From Erythrobacter sp. (GTDB lineage Bacteria; Pseudomonadota; Alphaproteobacteria; Sphingomonadales; Sphingomonadaceae), in NCBI GenBank assembly GCA_013822695.1, contig PNKW01000029.1, forward strand, positions 1 through 34,860: 34,860 nt of DNA, read 5' to 3'. A program made the translations under genes and the position numbers. The notes beneath the pieces were generated by a model. The model saw only the letters and a list, made by a program, of their open reading frames with translations, did no database searches and had not been told where the DNA came from. Each line of letters begins with the position of its first letter. The stretch's first letter is position 1. This document shows positions 15,604 through 23,651 of this stretch, piece by piece.

Positions 15604-16508
15604 TCCTTCGCCAGCAGCCACCCGAACACCTCGGGAAGACGCGCGGCCCAGGCGTTCTCCTCGTGCTCGGCGCCCTCGTAGACCTTGCTCTCCCAGTCAC
15701 GGCCCTTCTGCCAGCCTGCCGCTGCAAAGCGCGCGTCGACGACCTGCTGGTAGGGCGCGTAGAACTGGTCGAGCGTCGCAGTGCCGTGGTCCATCCACAC
15801 CCGCCGGCCGTCAGGTGCGCCGAGGCGCGCTGCGAACCAGCCGTCCCACAGTGCCTTGAGCGCAGCCTCGTCGGCCACGATCGCGCGCGGATCGACCGCG
15901 GGCCAGTGCGATGAGACGCAGCCTGCCCGGCCGAACACCTTGGGAGCCTCGAGGAAGGCGTAACAGCTCATCAGCCCGCCCATCGAGGAGCCTACGATGG
16001 CGGTGTCGTTGCGCCCAGTGCGGGTGCGAAAGGAGGTGTCGACCCAGCTCTTGAGCGGCCCCTCGATCCACGCGAGATAGGCTTGCGAGATCACGCCGCC
16101 CGTGGTCATCCCGTCCATCTGAGCGCGCAGGTTGCCGCCGGTCATGTCGTAGAGGCTGCGCGGGAGATATTGCCGGTGCCGGTCGCGGCCCGGCGCCCAG
16201 ATGCCGATGATGATATGTGGCTCGACCTTGCCGCTCTGCACGGCGGCCAGCATCGCTGTGTCGGCGGCCCAGATCTTGTTGAAGTTGCTGTTCTTCACGT
16301 CGAACAGGTTGTGCCCGTCATGCATGTAGAGCACCGGGTAGCGCTGCTCGCCCGCGTCATAGCCGGGGGGCAGCCAGATCGAGAGGCGCTGGTCGGGTAG
16401 GCCCTCGGCAGCGACGCGCTCGTATTCGATGAAGCGCCCCGTATCCTCGGCGGCCAGCGGCATGGCAAACCCGATCAGCGCGGCGAGCGCGGCAAGCAGT
16501 CGGAACAT
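15600..16508 (-). CDS. secreted alpha/beta-hydrolase esterase (Esterase D / Fes-like, PF00756 type)
   Basis: The 302-residue protein starts with a signal peptide ([20 protein letters not shown]), so it acts in the periplasm or outside. The fold is recognised by [14 protein letters not shown] at residues 58-70, the nucleophile elbow GSSMGG with Ser175, an acid in HGTATLD (Asp247) and the catalytic His in GAEHEENAW (His282). Members hydrolyse acyl esters of sugars, siderophores or other small molecules. It is last in a minus-strand series after GH68 and fructokinase, so it may remove acyl groups from sugar substrates; that is inference. A hairpin covers its ribosome binding site. Confidence 0.85.
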   Translation of the reverse strand: MFRLLAALAALIGFAMPLAAEDTGRFIEYERVAAEGLPDQRLSIWLPPGYDAGEQRYPVLYMHDGHNLFDVKNSNFNKIWAADTAMLAAVQSGKVEPHIIIGIWAPGRDRHRQYLPRSLYDMTGGNLRAQMDGMTTGGVISQAYLAWIEGPLKSWVDTSFRTRTGRNDTAIVGSSMGGLMSCYAFLEAPKVFGRAGCVSSHWPAVDPRAIVADEAALKALWDGWFAARLGAPDGRRVWMDHGTATLDQFYAPYQQVVDARFAAAGWQKGRDWESKVYEGAEHEENAWAARLPEVFGWLLAKD

Positions 16509-16510
16509 CT

Positions 16511-16548
16511 CTGTCTCTCCCTCACGCCCTTATTGCGAGGGAAGACAG
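16511..16548 (-). other. intercistronic hairpin covering the esterase Shine-Dalgarno
   Basis: CTGTCT and TCCCTC (16511-16516, 16518-16523) pair with GAGGGA and AGACAG (16537-16548), leaving one bulged base and a 13-base loop. On the transcribed minus strand the 3' arm reads GAGGGAGAGACAG, which contains the likely Shine-Dalgarno of the esterase starting at 16508. The structure also directly follows the fructokinase gene and could slow transcription there. Confidence 0.55.
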
Positions 16549-16553
16549 CAGGT

Positions 16554-17435
16554 TCAACCCTCGGCGGCAGCAGCCTGTGCGAGCAGCATCGCGCCAGTGA
16601 TCCCGCTCTCGGTGCCGAGGCGCGGGGCGATGATGCGGTGGCGCGCGCCGCCCGGGAGGTAGCCGGCGTCCAGCGCGCGGGCGCGGGCGGCGATGCGCTC
16701 GACCAGGCCGGGGGTCTGCGCAACCCCGCCGCCGATCACCACCTCCTCGACCGCGACGCTAGCGAAGAGGACGTGGCAGGCCTGCGCCACGTAGTCGGCG
16801 ATGATCGCGTGGCCCGGGTGCTCGGCGGGCAGCTCGGAGAGCGAGACGCCCCAGCGCGCTATCACCGCCGGACCTGCGGCAAGGCCCTCGAGGCAGTCGC
16901 CGTGATGCGGGCAGGTGCCGGGGAACGCGCGGTCGTCCGGGTGGCGGCGCGGATAGATGTGGCCGAACTCGGGATGGGCGATGCCGTGGACCGGACGGCC
17001 ATCGAGCACCAGCCCGCCGCCGATGCCGGTGCCGATGGTGATGTAGGCGAGGCTGCCGCTGTCGTCTCCGCCCGCGTTCTTGGCCCGCGCGCGGTGCTCG
17101 GCGAGCGCGGCGGCGTTGACGTCGGTGTCGAAGCCCACCGGCACGCCGCCCAGCGCAGCGGAAAGGTGGCGGGCGACGTCAGTGCCTGCCCAGCCGGGCT
17201 TGGGGGTGGTGGTGATGAAACCCCATTGCGGCGAGGCGCGGTCGAGCTCGACCGGGCCGAAACTGCCGATGCCGAGCCCGGTCAGCGGGCCGTGCGCCGC
17301 GAGCCATGCCGCAGCCTCCGCGAGCGTCGTGGCAGGATCGCGGGTCGCGATGGTGTGGCGGGCGGTGATGGTGTCAGGCGTAGCGCCGACTGCGAGGACG
17401 AACTTTGTCCCGCCCGCCTCGATCGCAGCCAGCAT
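16554..17435 (-). CDS. ROK-family fructokinase
   Basis: The 293-residue protein has the ROK sugar-kinase layout: ATP-binding EAGGTKF at residues 6-12, catalytic Asp105 in DTDVNAAA, TIGTGIGGGLVLDG at 133-146, and the zinc-type block HPEFGHI...CPHHGDCLEG (residues 154-184). The Mak/YdhR/ScrK-like branch with this pattern mostly phosphorylates fructose to fructose-6-phosphate. Its start overlaps the stop of the GH68 gene by one base (TGATG). A fructosidase next to a fructokinase supports the assignment: fructose released from sucrose would be phosphorylated here. Confidence 0.88.
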   Translation of the reverse strand: MLAAIEAGGTKFVLAVGATPDTITARHTIATRDPATTLAEAAAWLAAHGPLTGLGIGSFGPVELDRASPQWGFITTTPKPGWAGTDVARHLSAALGGVPVGFDTDVNAAALAEHRARAKNAGGDDSGSLAYITIGTGIGGGLVLDGRPVHGIAHPEFGHIYPRRHPDDRAFPGTCPHHGDCLEGLAAGPAVIARWGVSLSELPAEHPGHAIIADYVAQACHVLFASVAVEEVVIGGGVAQTPGLVERIAARARALDAGYLPGGARHRIIAPRLGTESGITGAMLLAQAAAAEG

Positions 17436-18529
17436 CAGACGGCGCGCTCCAGCGCCAGCCCGGCACTCTCGCCGTCCAGCGTCAGGCGCAGCAGCGCCGC
17501 GGGCACCCCGCCGAAGCTGCCGTCAGGAAGGAGGTCGACAAAGCTGCACACGGTGAGGTCCGCGTCCACAAACCAGCTATAGGTCTGCTGCGGCGCATCG
17601 GCCGGATTGGCGAGGACGAGGCCCGTCCCGTTCAAGGGCCTCCACGGCCCCGCCATGCTGTCTGCCACCATCCCGTAAAGCCCTCCCGGTGCGTGGCCCA
17701 GACCATCGGCGAAGGTCGCGGTCTGGGTTGACCAGAAGGCGTAATAGGAACCGGCGTGGAACACCAGATGGGCACGCTCGAGCTCGTTGTTGACGCCCTC
17801 GGCATGGAGCGCGGGGGGGAGCAGCTTCCAACCGTCCGCACCCTTGCGGGCCAGGCCGAAGGCGCCGTTGAAGGCGCTTTCCGAGCCAGCCAGCGAAGCG
17901 GTGAACGCGAGATATTCGGTGCCATCGGCGGGATCGCGGAAGAAGGCCGGGTCGCGGAAGGCCTTGATCTTGCCCGCCTCGCCCTCGTGCGCGTCGGCGG
18001 GCATGTAGTGCGGGCCGTAGCCGGTGACGAGCGGCGCGGGGAACGACCATTCGCCCGGCAAGCCGTCGCTGCCGATCAGGGCGGTGGCCGACCACAGCTC
18101 CTGCTGGTAGCCGCCCGCACGTGTGTCGGTTCCGGCAGCAGTGAAGAACAGCGTCACCGCATCATCATGAAGCAGGGCAGAGCCCGCCCATTCGCGTTCG
18201 TAAGGCACGTCAATCGCAGGCAGGACCGGACCGAGATCGCGCCAGCCTTCGCCCGCGCGCTCGAGCCAGTGGATTTTCGCCTCGAAGTGGCGCGACGCGG
18301 GATCGCCGCGGTCAGGCGCGGTGAGCGCCATCCACAGCTCGCGTCCGGCGAGCTGCGTGCGGCGCCCGGCGGCGTCCTGCAGCGGCCACATGTCCCAGTA
18401 GAGCCGCGCCGGATCGAGCGCCCCGTGCCCCGCCTCGTCCACCGGCGGGATCAGCACACCCGTCCCGAGTGGCGCCGTGATCCGGCGCACCTGTTCGGCT
18501 GTCCACCTGCTGGTCATCCGGGCTGTCAT
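17435..18529 (-). CDS. GH68 beta-fructofuranosidase / levansucrase-type enzyme, apparently cytoplasmic
   Basis: The 364-residue protein shows all GH68 landmarks: WDMWPL at 45-50 (nucleophile Asp46), EWAGSA at 113-118, AFRDP at 190-194 (stabilising Asp193), ELERAH at 249-254 (acid/base Glu251), and QTYSWFVD near the C-terminus. GH68 enzymes split sucrose and either transfer fructosyl units to make levan or hydrolyse them. The N-terminus is short and has no signal peptide. Combined with fructokinase and an inner-membrane transporter, that points to intracellular sucrose hydrolysis. Zymomonas GH68 enzymes are exported without a cleaved signal, so location is not certain. The start is ATG 18529 or 18517; neither has a strong ribosome binding site. 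It is shorter than the usual 400-plus residues. Confidence 0.88.
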   Translation of the reverse strand: MTARMTSRWTAEQVRRITAPLGTGVLIPPVDEAGHGALDPARLYWDMWPLQDAAGRRTQLAGRELWMALTAPDRGDPASRHFEAKIHWLERAGEGWRDLGPVLPAIDVPYEREWAGSALLHDDAVTLFFTAAGTDTRAGGYQQELWSATALIGSDGLPGEWSFPAPLVTGYGPHYMPADAHEGEAGKIKAFRDPAFFRDPADGTEYLAFTASLAGSESAFNGAFGLARKGADGWKLLPPALHAEGVNNELERAHLVFHAGSYYAFWSTQTATFADGLGHAPGGLYGMVADSMAGPWRPLNGTGLVLANPADAPQQTYSWFVDADLTVCSFVDLLPDGSFGGVPAALLRLTLDGESAGLALERAV

Positions 18530-18544
18530 CCCATCACGTCACAT

Positions 18545-18590
18545 CACCAAAAGGAAGGGCTGGCCGCCGGGGGAGAATGGCGGCCAGCCC
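18545..18590 (-). terminator. intrinsic terminator between TonB receptor and GH68 genes
   Basis: GGGCTGGCCGCC (18557-18568) and GGCGGCCAGCCC (18579-18590) form a perfect 12-base-pair stem with a 10-base loop. On the minus strand it is followed by TTCCTTTT, a usable T-tract. It lies just after the receptor stop and 28 bases before the GH68 start codon, so it may end or reduce transcription from the receptor promoter into the enzyme genes. Confidence 0.8.
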
Positions 18591-18610
18591 CTGTGCCACA
18601 TGTCCGGTTA

Positions 18611-21073
18611 TCAGAAGTCGAACCGGACTGTGGCGAGCACGGTGCGCCCGGCGATCGAGCGCGCGCGCACCAGACCGTTGGCAGGGATCGAACCTTCTTC
18701 CGCCTCGGTGAAGCCTTCGGTGTTGAAGAGGTTCTGCGCGTTGAGGCCGACCTCGATCCGGTCGATCGGGCGGAAGGCGACGAAGGCATTGACCTGCGTG
18801 TAGGCGGGCAGCGTCAGCTGGTTACTGTCCTGCGTGAAGCTGTCGGTGGTGCCGACCACGTTGGCGCCCAGCGTGAACAGGTCGCTCTCGTACTGCGCGG
18901 TGGCTTGGTACACGAAGTCGGCCTGGCGGCGCGGAGTGTTGCCGATGGTCGAGGCATCGAGCGCGTCCTGGATCTCCGCATCGGTCCAGGTCACGCCCGC
19001 CGTCAGGCTGAAAGGCCCGGTGCGGTACGAGCCCTCGAGCTCGATCCCGAAGGCCTCGAAGGTGCTGTCGAACAGTTCGAGCGGCGCGAGTTCGACGTTG
19101 GTTTCCTCGGTCTTGGCGAAGAAGCCCGTGGCGTAGAAGCCGATCCCGCCCGACTGGTACTTGGCACCCACTTCGAGCTGGTTGACCGTGGCGATCACGC
19201 CCGCATCACCCCCCGGCAGGCTGCCGTCGGTGGTGCTGACGGCGGGCGAGAACAGCGAGCGGTCGGCGGTGTGACGCCCGCCGCGGCTGTAGCGCGCGAA
19301 CACGCCCAGATCGTCGGTGACGAGGTAGTTCGCCCCCAGCGAGTAGCTGAAGTAGTCGAAGCTGTAGTTCACCGGACGCGCATTGCCGAGCGGCAGGACG
19401 GCAGTCTGCGTCTCGGCAGTGCTGATCGTGCCATCGCCGTTGATGTCGAAGCTGGCAATCCCGGTGCCGAAGCCGGTGTCCGATCCGGTGATCGTCCCGC
19501 TCGCATCGCCGAAGTCATAGCGAATCGATGCATCGAGCGTGAGGCGGCCGACCTCGAACGAGAGCGAGGCGAAGGGCGCGTAGGTCGAGTAGTCGACATC
19601 GTACGAGCGACGGCAGCAATTGCCGAAGAAGCTCGCGCTGAAGGCGACCGCCCCGTTCTGGGTGAGCAGCTGACCGCCCGCATTGCGGATGTCGACCAGC
19701 ACCGCCTGTCCGTCACCCTGCACGGTCTGGACGTGGCTGGTCCACAGCCAGTCGGTGTCGATGGTCTGGCGCGACAGGTAGAAGCCGCTGGTGAAATTGA
19801 GCGAGCCGCCACCAAGGTCGAATTCCTTGTTCACGCGGAAATCGTTGGTGACGTTGTCGAGGCTGTTGAGCCGGGTATTGAACACCACCACGTTGGTGAG
19901 CAACCCGTTGCCGCCGATGGTCGCCGGATTGGCGACCTGCCCGGCATTGGGGCCGGTCGCGAAGAGGATGGTCGAACCCGCGCCGCCGACCGAATTGGCG
20001 ACCGCCTGCGCGCTGTCGGCACCGGCCGGGAAGGGCGACAGGAAGCCGCCCGAATTGTCGGCGAAGCGGAAGCGGTTGGTCAGCGTCCAGCCGCCGCCCA
20101 CGTCGATCTCGCTCTCGATCCCGAAGGCAAAGGACTGCACCGAAAGCCCGTCACGGAAGTCGAAGGTGGCCGGGTTGTTGCTGCCGTCGAGCGTCACCGC
20201 CTGACCAAGGAACGGGCTGTAGAGCGAATCGGTGCGCGGATCGAAGCCGGGGATCGCCTGATAGCTGGGCGAACCGTTCGAACCCGTCACCCGCACCGGC
20301 TGGGGCAGGATGGTGGGCGTCGTGTCGTCGAGATACTTGGCGCTGAAGCGGATGTAGCCGCCGTCGAACTCCTTGGTGATGTTGGCCTTGATCTGACCGC
20401 CGTCATAGCCGTTGTAGCCGATATCGCGCGGGCCTTCGCCGGTGCGGTAGAAGCCGCCGACGTGGAAGTAGAGATCCTCGGCGAGCGGCGCGCCGTAATC
20501 GAAATCGAGGCGATAGGTTTCGAAATCGAGGCCGACAGAGCCCTGGATCGCGCCGCCTTCCTGCTTGCCGGTCTTGGAGATGAAGTTGATCACCGCGCCC
20601 GGCGCGTTGGAGGCGAAGGTCGAGGCCGAACCGCCGCGCACCGCTTCGACACGGGCGACCGAGCGGTCGGCGCGCAGGAAGTTGTCGGCATTGCCGAAGA
20701 TGATGTCGCCGAATTCGAGGATCGGCAGGCCATCTTCCTGCAGCTGGATGTAGCGCGCACCGCCGGTCGAGACCGGGATACCGCGCACCGCGATATTGGC
20801 GTTGCCCTCACCGCCCGAGGCTTCCGAGCGGATGCCCGGGATCTGGCGGATCAGGTCGGCCGAGGACGGCGCATTGAGCTTGGTGATCTCGTCGGCCCCG
20901 ATGGCGCTGACCGAGACCGAGCTTTCGATGCGGTTCTGGCCGCGGGCGACAGCGGTGACGATGATTTCCTCGCCCTCGACGGTTTCGCCCGCCGAGTCTT
21001 GTGCAAAGGCGGGGGTGGTGATGAGGGCCGACACGGCGGCACCGGCGCAAAGCGCGTAACGCAATTTCATCAT
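18611..21073 (-). CDS. TonB-dependent receptor, probable sucrose/oligosaccharide uptake
   Basis: The 820-residue outer-membrane protein has a signal peptide (cleavage near TPAFAQD), a TonB-box-like EEIIVTA, a plug domain with DLIRQIPGIRSEASGGEG, NIAVRGIP and VEAVRGGSASTF, and a long 22-strand barrel ending in the aromatic TVRFDF needed for membrane insertion. The QLQEDGLPILEFGDIIFGNA type of plug occurs in carbohydrate receptors of Xanthomonas and sphingomonads, from memory. It diverges from a sugar MFS gene over two LacI-type operators and precedes a GH68 enzyme, so sucrose or a related fructoside is the likely ligand. The start is ATG 21073 after GAGAGGAG; an ATG at 21097 lacks this site. 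Confidence 0.9.
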   Translation of the reverse strand: MMKLRYALCAGAAVSALITTPAFAQDSAGETVEGEEIIVTAVARGQNRIESSVSVSAIGADEITKLNAPSSADLIRQIPGIRSEASGGEGNANIAVRGIPVSTGGARYIQLQEDGLPILEFGDIIFGNADNFLRADRSVARVEAVRGGSASTFASNAPGAVINFISKTGKQEGGAIQGSVGLDFETYRLDFDYGAPLAEDLYFHVGGFYRTGEGPRDIGYNGYDGGQIKANITKEFDGGYIRFSAKYLDDTTPTILPQPVRVTGSNGSPSYQAIPGFDPRTDSLYSPFLGQAVTLDGSNNPATFDFRDGLSVQSFAFGIESEIDVGGGWTLTNRFRFADNSGGFLSPFPAGADSAQAVANSVGGAGSTILFATGPNAGQVANPATIGGNGLLTNVVVFNTRLNSLDNVTNDFRVNKEFDLGGGSLNFTSGFYLSRQTIDTDWLWTSHVQTVQGDGQAVLVDIRNAGGQLLTQNGAVAFSASFFGNCCRRSYDVDYSTYAPFASLSFEVGRLTLDASIRYDFGDASGTITGSDTGFGTGIASFDINGDGTISTAETQTAVLPLGNARPVNYSFDYFSYSLGANYLVTDDLGVFARYSRGGRHTADRSLFSPAVSTTDGSLPGGDAGVIATVNQLEVGAKYQSGGIGFYATGFFAKTEETNVELAPLELFDSTFEAFGIELEGSYRTGPFSLTAGVTWTDAEIQDALDASTIGNTPRRQADFVYQATAQYESDLFTLGANVVGTTDSFTQDSNQLTLPAYTQVNAFVAFRPIDRIEVGLNAQNLFNTEGFTEAEEGSIPANGLVRARSIAGRTVLATVRFDF

Positions 21074-21130
21074 TGGTCTCCTCTCGAGCTCGCGCATCTT
21101 CGGGCGCTGACGATGCGAGGCCTAAACATC

Positions 21131-21146
21131 TTGCAAACGTTTGCAA
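21131..21146. promoter_or_regulatory. LacI-type operator 1 of the sucrose locus
   Basis: TTGCAAACGTTTGCAA is a perfect 16-base palindrome around a central CG, 58 bases upstream of the receptor start and about 100 before the MFS start. It is a typical site for a LacI-family repressor, most likely the regulator at 22586-23617. Confidence 0.8.
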
Positions 21147-21154
21147 CAGGAATC

Positions 21155-21170
21155 TTGCAATCGTTTGCAA
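21155..21170. promoter_or_regulatory. LacI-type operator 2 of the sucrose locus
   Basis: TTGCAATCGTTTGCAA differs from operator 1 by a single base. The two centres are 24 bases apart, slightly more than two helical turns, which would allow two dimers to bind on nearly the same face of the DNA. Confidence 0.78.
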
Positions 21171-21248
21171 ATGAATCGGATTCGTGTCACCTCTAAGCCA
21201 CAGCGTCGGTTATAAGGCGCATCGAGAACAAATGGGATGAGGCGTCAC

Positions 21249-22577
21249 ATGTCGGAAAAGCCGCGGCTTTCGCTGCTCAGAATCATCGAGATGAACTTCG
21301 GCTTCTTCGGCCTGCAGTTCTCTTTCGGGCTGCAACAGGCCAACATGGGCCCGATCTACGGCTTCCTCGGCGCGGACGAGGCGTCGATGCCGCTTTTGTG
21401 GCTGGCAGGGCCGATGACCGGCCTCATCATCCAGCCGATTGTCGGCGCGATGAGCGACCGGACCAACACCCGCCTCGGCCGCCGCACCCCCTATTTCCTG
21501 ATCGGCGCGGTGATCTGCTCGCTCAGCCTTTTCGCCATGCCCTATTCCAGCGCGCTGTGGATGGCGGCGAGCCTGCTGTGGATCCTCGATGCCGGCAACA
21601 ACATCACCATGGAACCCTACCGCGCCTATGTCGCTGACCGGCTCGCGCCCGACCAGCGGTCGGTGGGTTTCCTTACCCAGAGCGCCTTTACCGGCCTTGC
21701 GCAGACGCTGTCCTACCTCGCGCCTTCGCTGCTTACCGCCTTCGTCGCGCGCGATGTGCTGGACGATAACGGAATTCCGGTGATCGTGCGCATCGCCTTC
21801 GTGATCGGGGCGATCCTGTCGATCTCGACGATCCTGTGGTCGGTGCTGCGGGTGCGCGAGCTGCCGCTCGATGCGGCGGAACAGGCCGAGCTGGCCGAGC
21901 GCCCGCTCACCGCGCGCGGCACCCTCATCGAGATCCGCGACGCGATTCGCGAGATGCCGCGCCCGATGCGCCAGCTGGCAGGCGCAATGCTGTGCCAGTG
22001 GTATGCGATGTTCGCCTATTGGCAGTACATCACCTTCGCCGTCGGCCGCAGCCTCTATAACACCAGCAATCCCGCCAGCGCCGCCTTCCGCGAGGCGACG
22101 CTCACCACCCAGCAGGCTGGCGCGTTCTACAATTTCATCGCCTTTCTCGGCGCGCTTGTGCTGATCCCGGTCGTCCGGCGCTTTGGCGCACGGCCCACCC
22201 ATGCCGCCTGCCTTGCGGCCTCGGGCGCGGCGATGCTGCTGATCCCGGGGGTGACGACCCCGGCGGCGCTGTTCGTGCTGATGCTCGGCATCGGCATCGG
22301 CTGGGCCGGGATGATGGGCAACACCTATGTGATGCTCGCCGACTGCATCCCGCCCGAGCGTAACGGCATCTACATGGGGATCTTCAACCTGTTCATCGTC
22401 ATTCCCATGCTGATCCAGACGCTGACCATGCCGCTGATCTACGCACCCCTGCTGGGGAGCGACCCGCGCAACGTGCTGATGCTGGGCGGCGTCTTGATGC
22501 TGGCGGGCGCGCTCGCTACGCTAATGGTGGACGCCGGACACCGCCAACCCCGCGAACAGGGGCTCGCCACCGGCTAA
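21249..22577 (+). CDS. MFS sugar transporter (SLC45/GPH-like), probable sucrose importer
   Basis: The 442-residue protein has about 12 hydrophobic segments. Features of sucrose/maltose carriers of the SLC45-like group are FGFFGLQFSFGLQQANMGPI near the N-terminus, GPMTGLIIQPIVGAMSDRT and RLGRRTPYFLIG in the loop after helix 2, and DAGNNITMEPYRAYVAD. It should import a disaccharide with protons. Divergence from the receptor and co-orientation with the LacI gene 8 bases downstream support a role in sucrose uptake. The start is ATG 21249 after GATGAGG; an ATG four codons upstream lacks a comparable site. Confidence 0.88.
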   Translation: MSEKPRLSLLRIIEMNFGFFGLQFSFGLQQANMGPIYGFLGADEASMPLLWLAGPMTGLIIQPIVGAMSDRTNTRLGRRTPYFLIGAVICSLSLFAMPYSSALWMAASLLWILDAGNNITMEPYRAYVADRLAPDQRSVGFLTQSAFTGLAQTLSYLAPSLLTAFVARDVLDDNGIPVIVRIAFVIGAILSISTILWSVLRVRELPLDAAEQAELAERPLTARGTLIEIRDAIREMPRPMRQLAGAMLCQWYAMFAYWQYITFAVGRSLYNTSNPASAAFREATLTTQQAGAFYNFIAFLGALVLIPVVRRFGARPTHAACLAASGAAMLLIPGVTTPAALFVLMLGIGIGWAGMMGNTYVMLADCIPPERNGIYMGIFNLFIVIPMLIQTLTMPLIYAPLLGSDPRNVLMLGGVLMLAGALATLMVDAGHRQPREQGLATG

Positions 22578-22585
22578 GGGGAACC

Positions 22586-23617
22586 ATGGCCGCAAGCGAG
22601 GACAGGACTGCGCGTACCACCGTGCGCACCATCACCGATCTGGCGCGGCTGGCGGGCGTCTCCCCCGGGACGGTCAGCCGCGCGCTCGCAGGCAAGAGCC
22701 TCGTCAACACCAAGACCCGCGAAAAGATCGAGGCGCTGGCGCGCGAGCACGGCTTCCGCCCCAACCAGATGGCGAGCGGGCTGCGCCGCCAGAAGACCGG
22801 GGTGATCGGGGTGGTGATCCCGCTCGGCCATGACACCCGCCAGCAGATTTCCGACAGCTTCTTCATGACCCTGCTCGGCTTCCTCGCCGACGAGCTTACC
22901 ACCCACGGCTATGACCTGATGCTGCGCCGCGTGGTGCCCGAGGATGATGCCGACTGGCTCGACCGCTTCATCGGCTCCGGCATGATCGACGGGGTGGTGG
23001 TGATCGGCCAGTCCGACCAGTTCGAGCGGATCGAAGAGGTCGCCGACGGCTACCGCTCGATGGTCGTGTGGGGCAACCATCAGGAGGGTCAGCGCCACTG
23101 CGTGGTCGGCACCGACAACCGCCTCGGCGGGCGCCTCGCGGCCGAGCGCCTGATTGCGGGCGGCGCGCGGCGGCTGGCGTTCCTCGGCGACACTGGCCCG
23201 ATGGAATTCGCCGCGCGCTTTGCAGGCGCGCAGGATGTCGCCGCGCGGATGGGCCTGCCTGATGTGCAACCGCTCGCCACCCACCTCTCCCCCGATCGCG
23301 CAAGCGAGGAGATCGCAGGCCATCTCGCGCAGCATGGCCGCAGCATCGACGGCATCTTCGCCGCGACCGACACGCTCGCCGCGCTGTGCCTCACCGAGCT
23401 GCGCGCGCAGGGCCTGAGCGTTCCGGACGACGTGAAGCTGGTGGGCTTCGACGACCTTCCGATCGCGCGCCAGACCATCCCCCCGCTCACCACCGTCCGG
23501 CAGGACATCGCCGCAGGCGCGCGCGGTCTGGTGGATCTGCTGCTGCGGCGGCTGGGCGGCGAGACAACCGAGAGCCTTGTCCTGCCCCCCGAACTGGTGG
23601 TGCGCGAGACAGCGTGA
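22586..23617 (+). CDS. LacI-family regulator of the sucrose locus
   Basis: The 343-residue protein has a LacI helix-turn-helix at about residues 14-40 (TITDLARLAGVSPGTVSRAL), a hinge, and a sugar-binding domain with DGVVVIGQSDQ, GTDNRLGGRLAAERLI and LVGFDDLPIARQTIPPLTTV. It follows the MFS gene by 8 bases with a GGGGAA ribosome binding site and is probably in its operon. The two near-identical palindromes at 21131 and 21155 are its likely targets, which would give autoregulation and coordinate control of receptor and transporter. Its recognition-helix start (SPGTVS) differs from that of the other LacI protein here (SQPTVS), in line with the different operators. Confidence 0.92.
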   Translation: MAASEDRTARTTVRTITDLARLAGVSPGTVSRALAGKSLVNTKTREKIEALAREHGFRPNQMASGLRRQKTGVIGVVIPLGHDTRQQISDSFFMTLLGFLADELTTHGYDLMLRRVVPEDDADWLDRFIGSGMIDGVVVIGQSDQFERIEEVADGYRSMVVWGNHQEGQRHCVVGTDNRLGGRLAAERLIAGGARRLAFLGDTGPMEFAARFAGAQDVAARMGLPDVQPLATHLSPDRASEEIAGHLAQHGRSIDGIFAATDTLAALCLTELRAQGLSVPDDVKLVGFDDLPIARQTIPPLTTVRQDIAAGARGLVDLLLRRLGGETTESLVLPPELVVRETA

Positions 23618-23651
23618 GGGCGTTCACTGAAACAACCCCGGGAGACCTAGC

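Noticed and set aside
17756..21196. A 1146-residue open frame on the plus strand
   Set aside because: It lies antisense to the GH68 and TonB-receptor genes, has no domain pattern, is Arg/Glu/Gly/Ala-rich, and arises from GC-rich third positions of the real genes.
21208..21215. TTATAA-like -10 box before the MFS gene
   Set aside because: No matching -35 element is seen at the right distance, so a promoter was not called.
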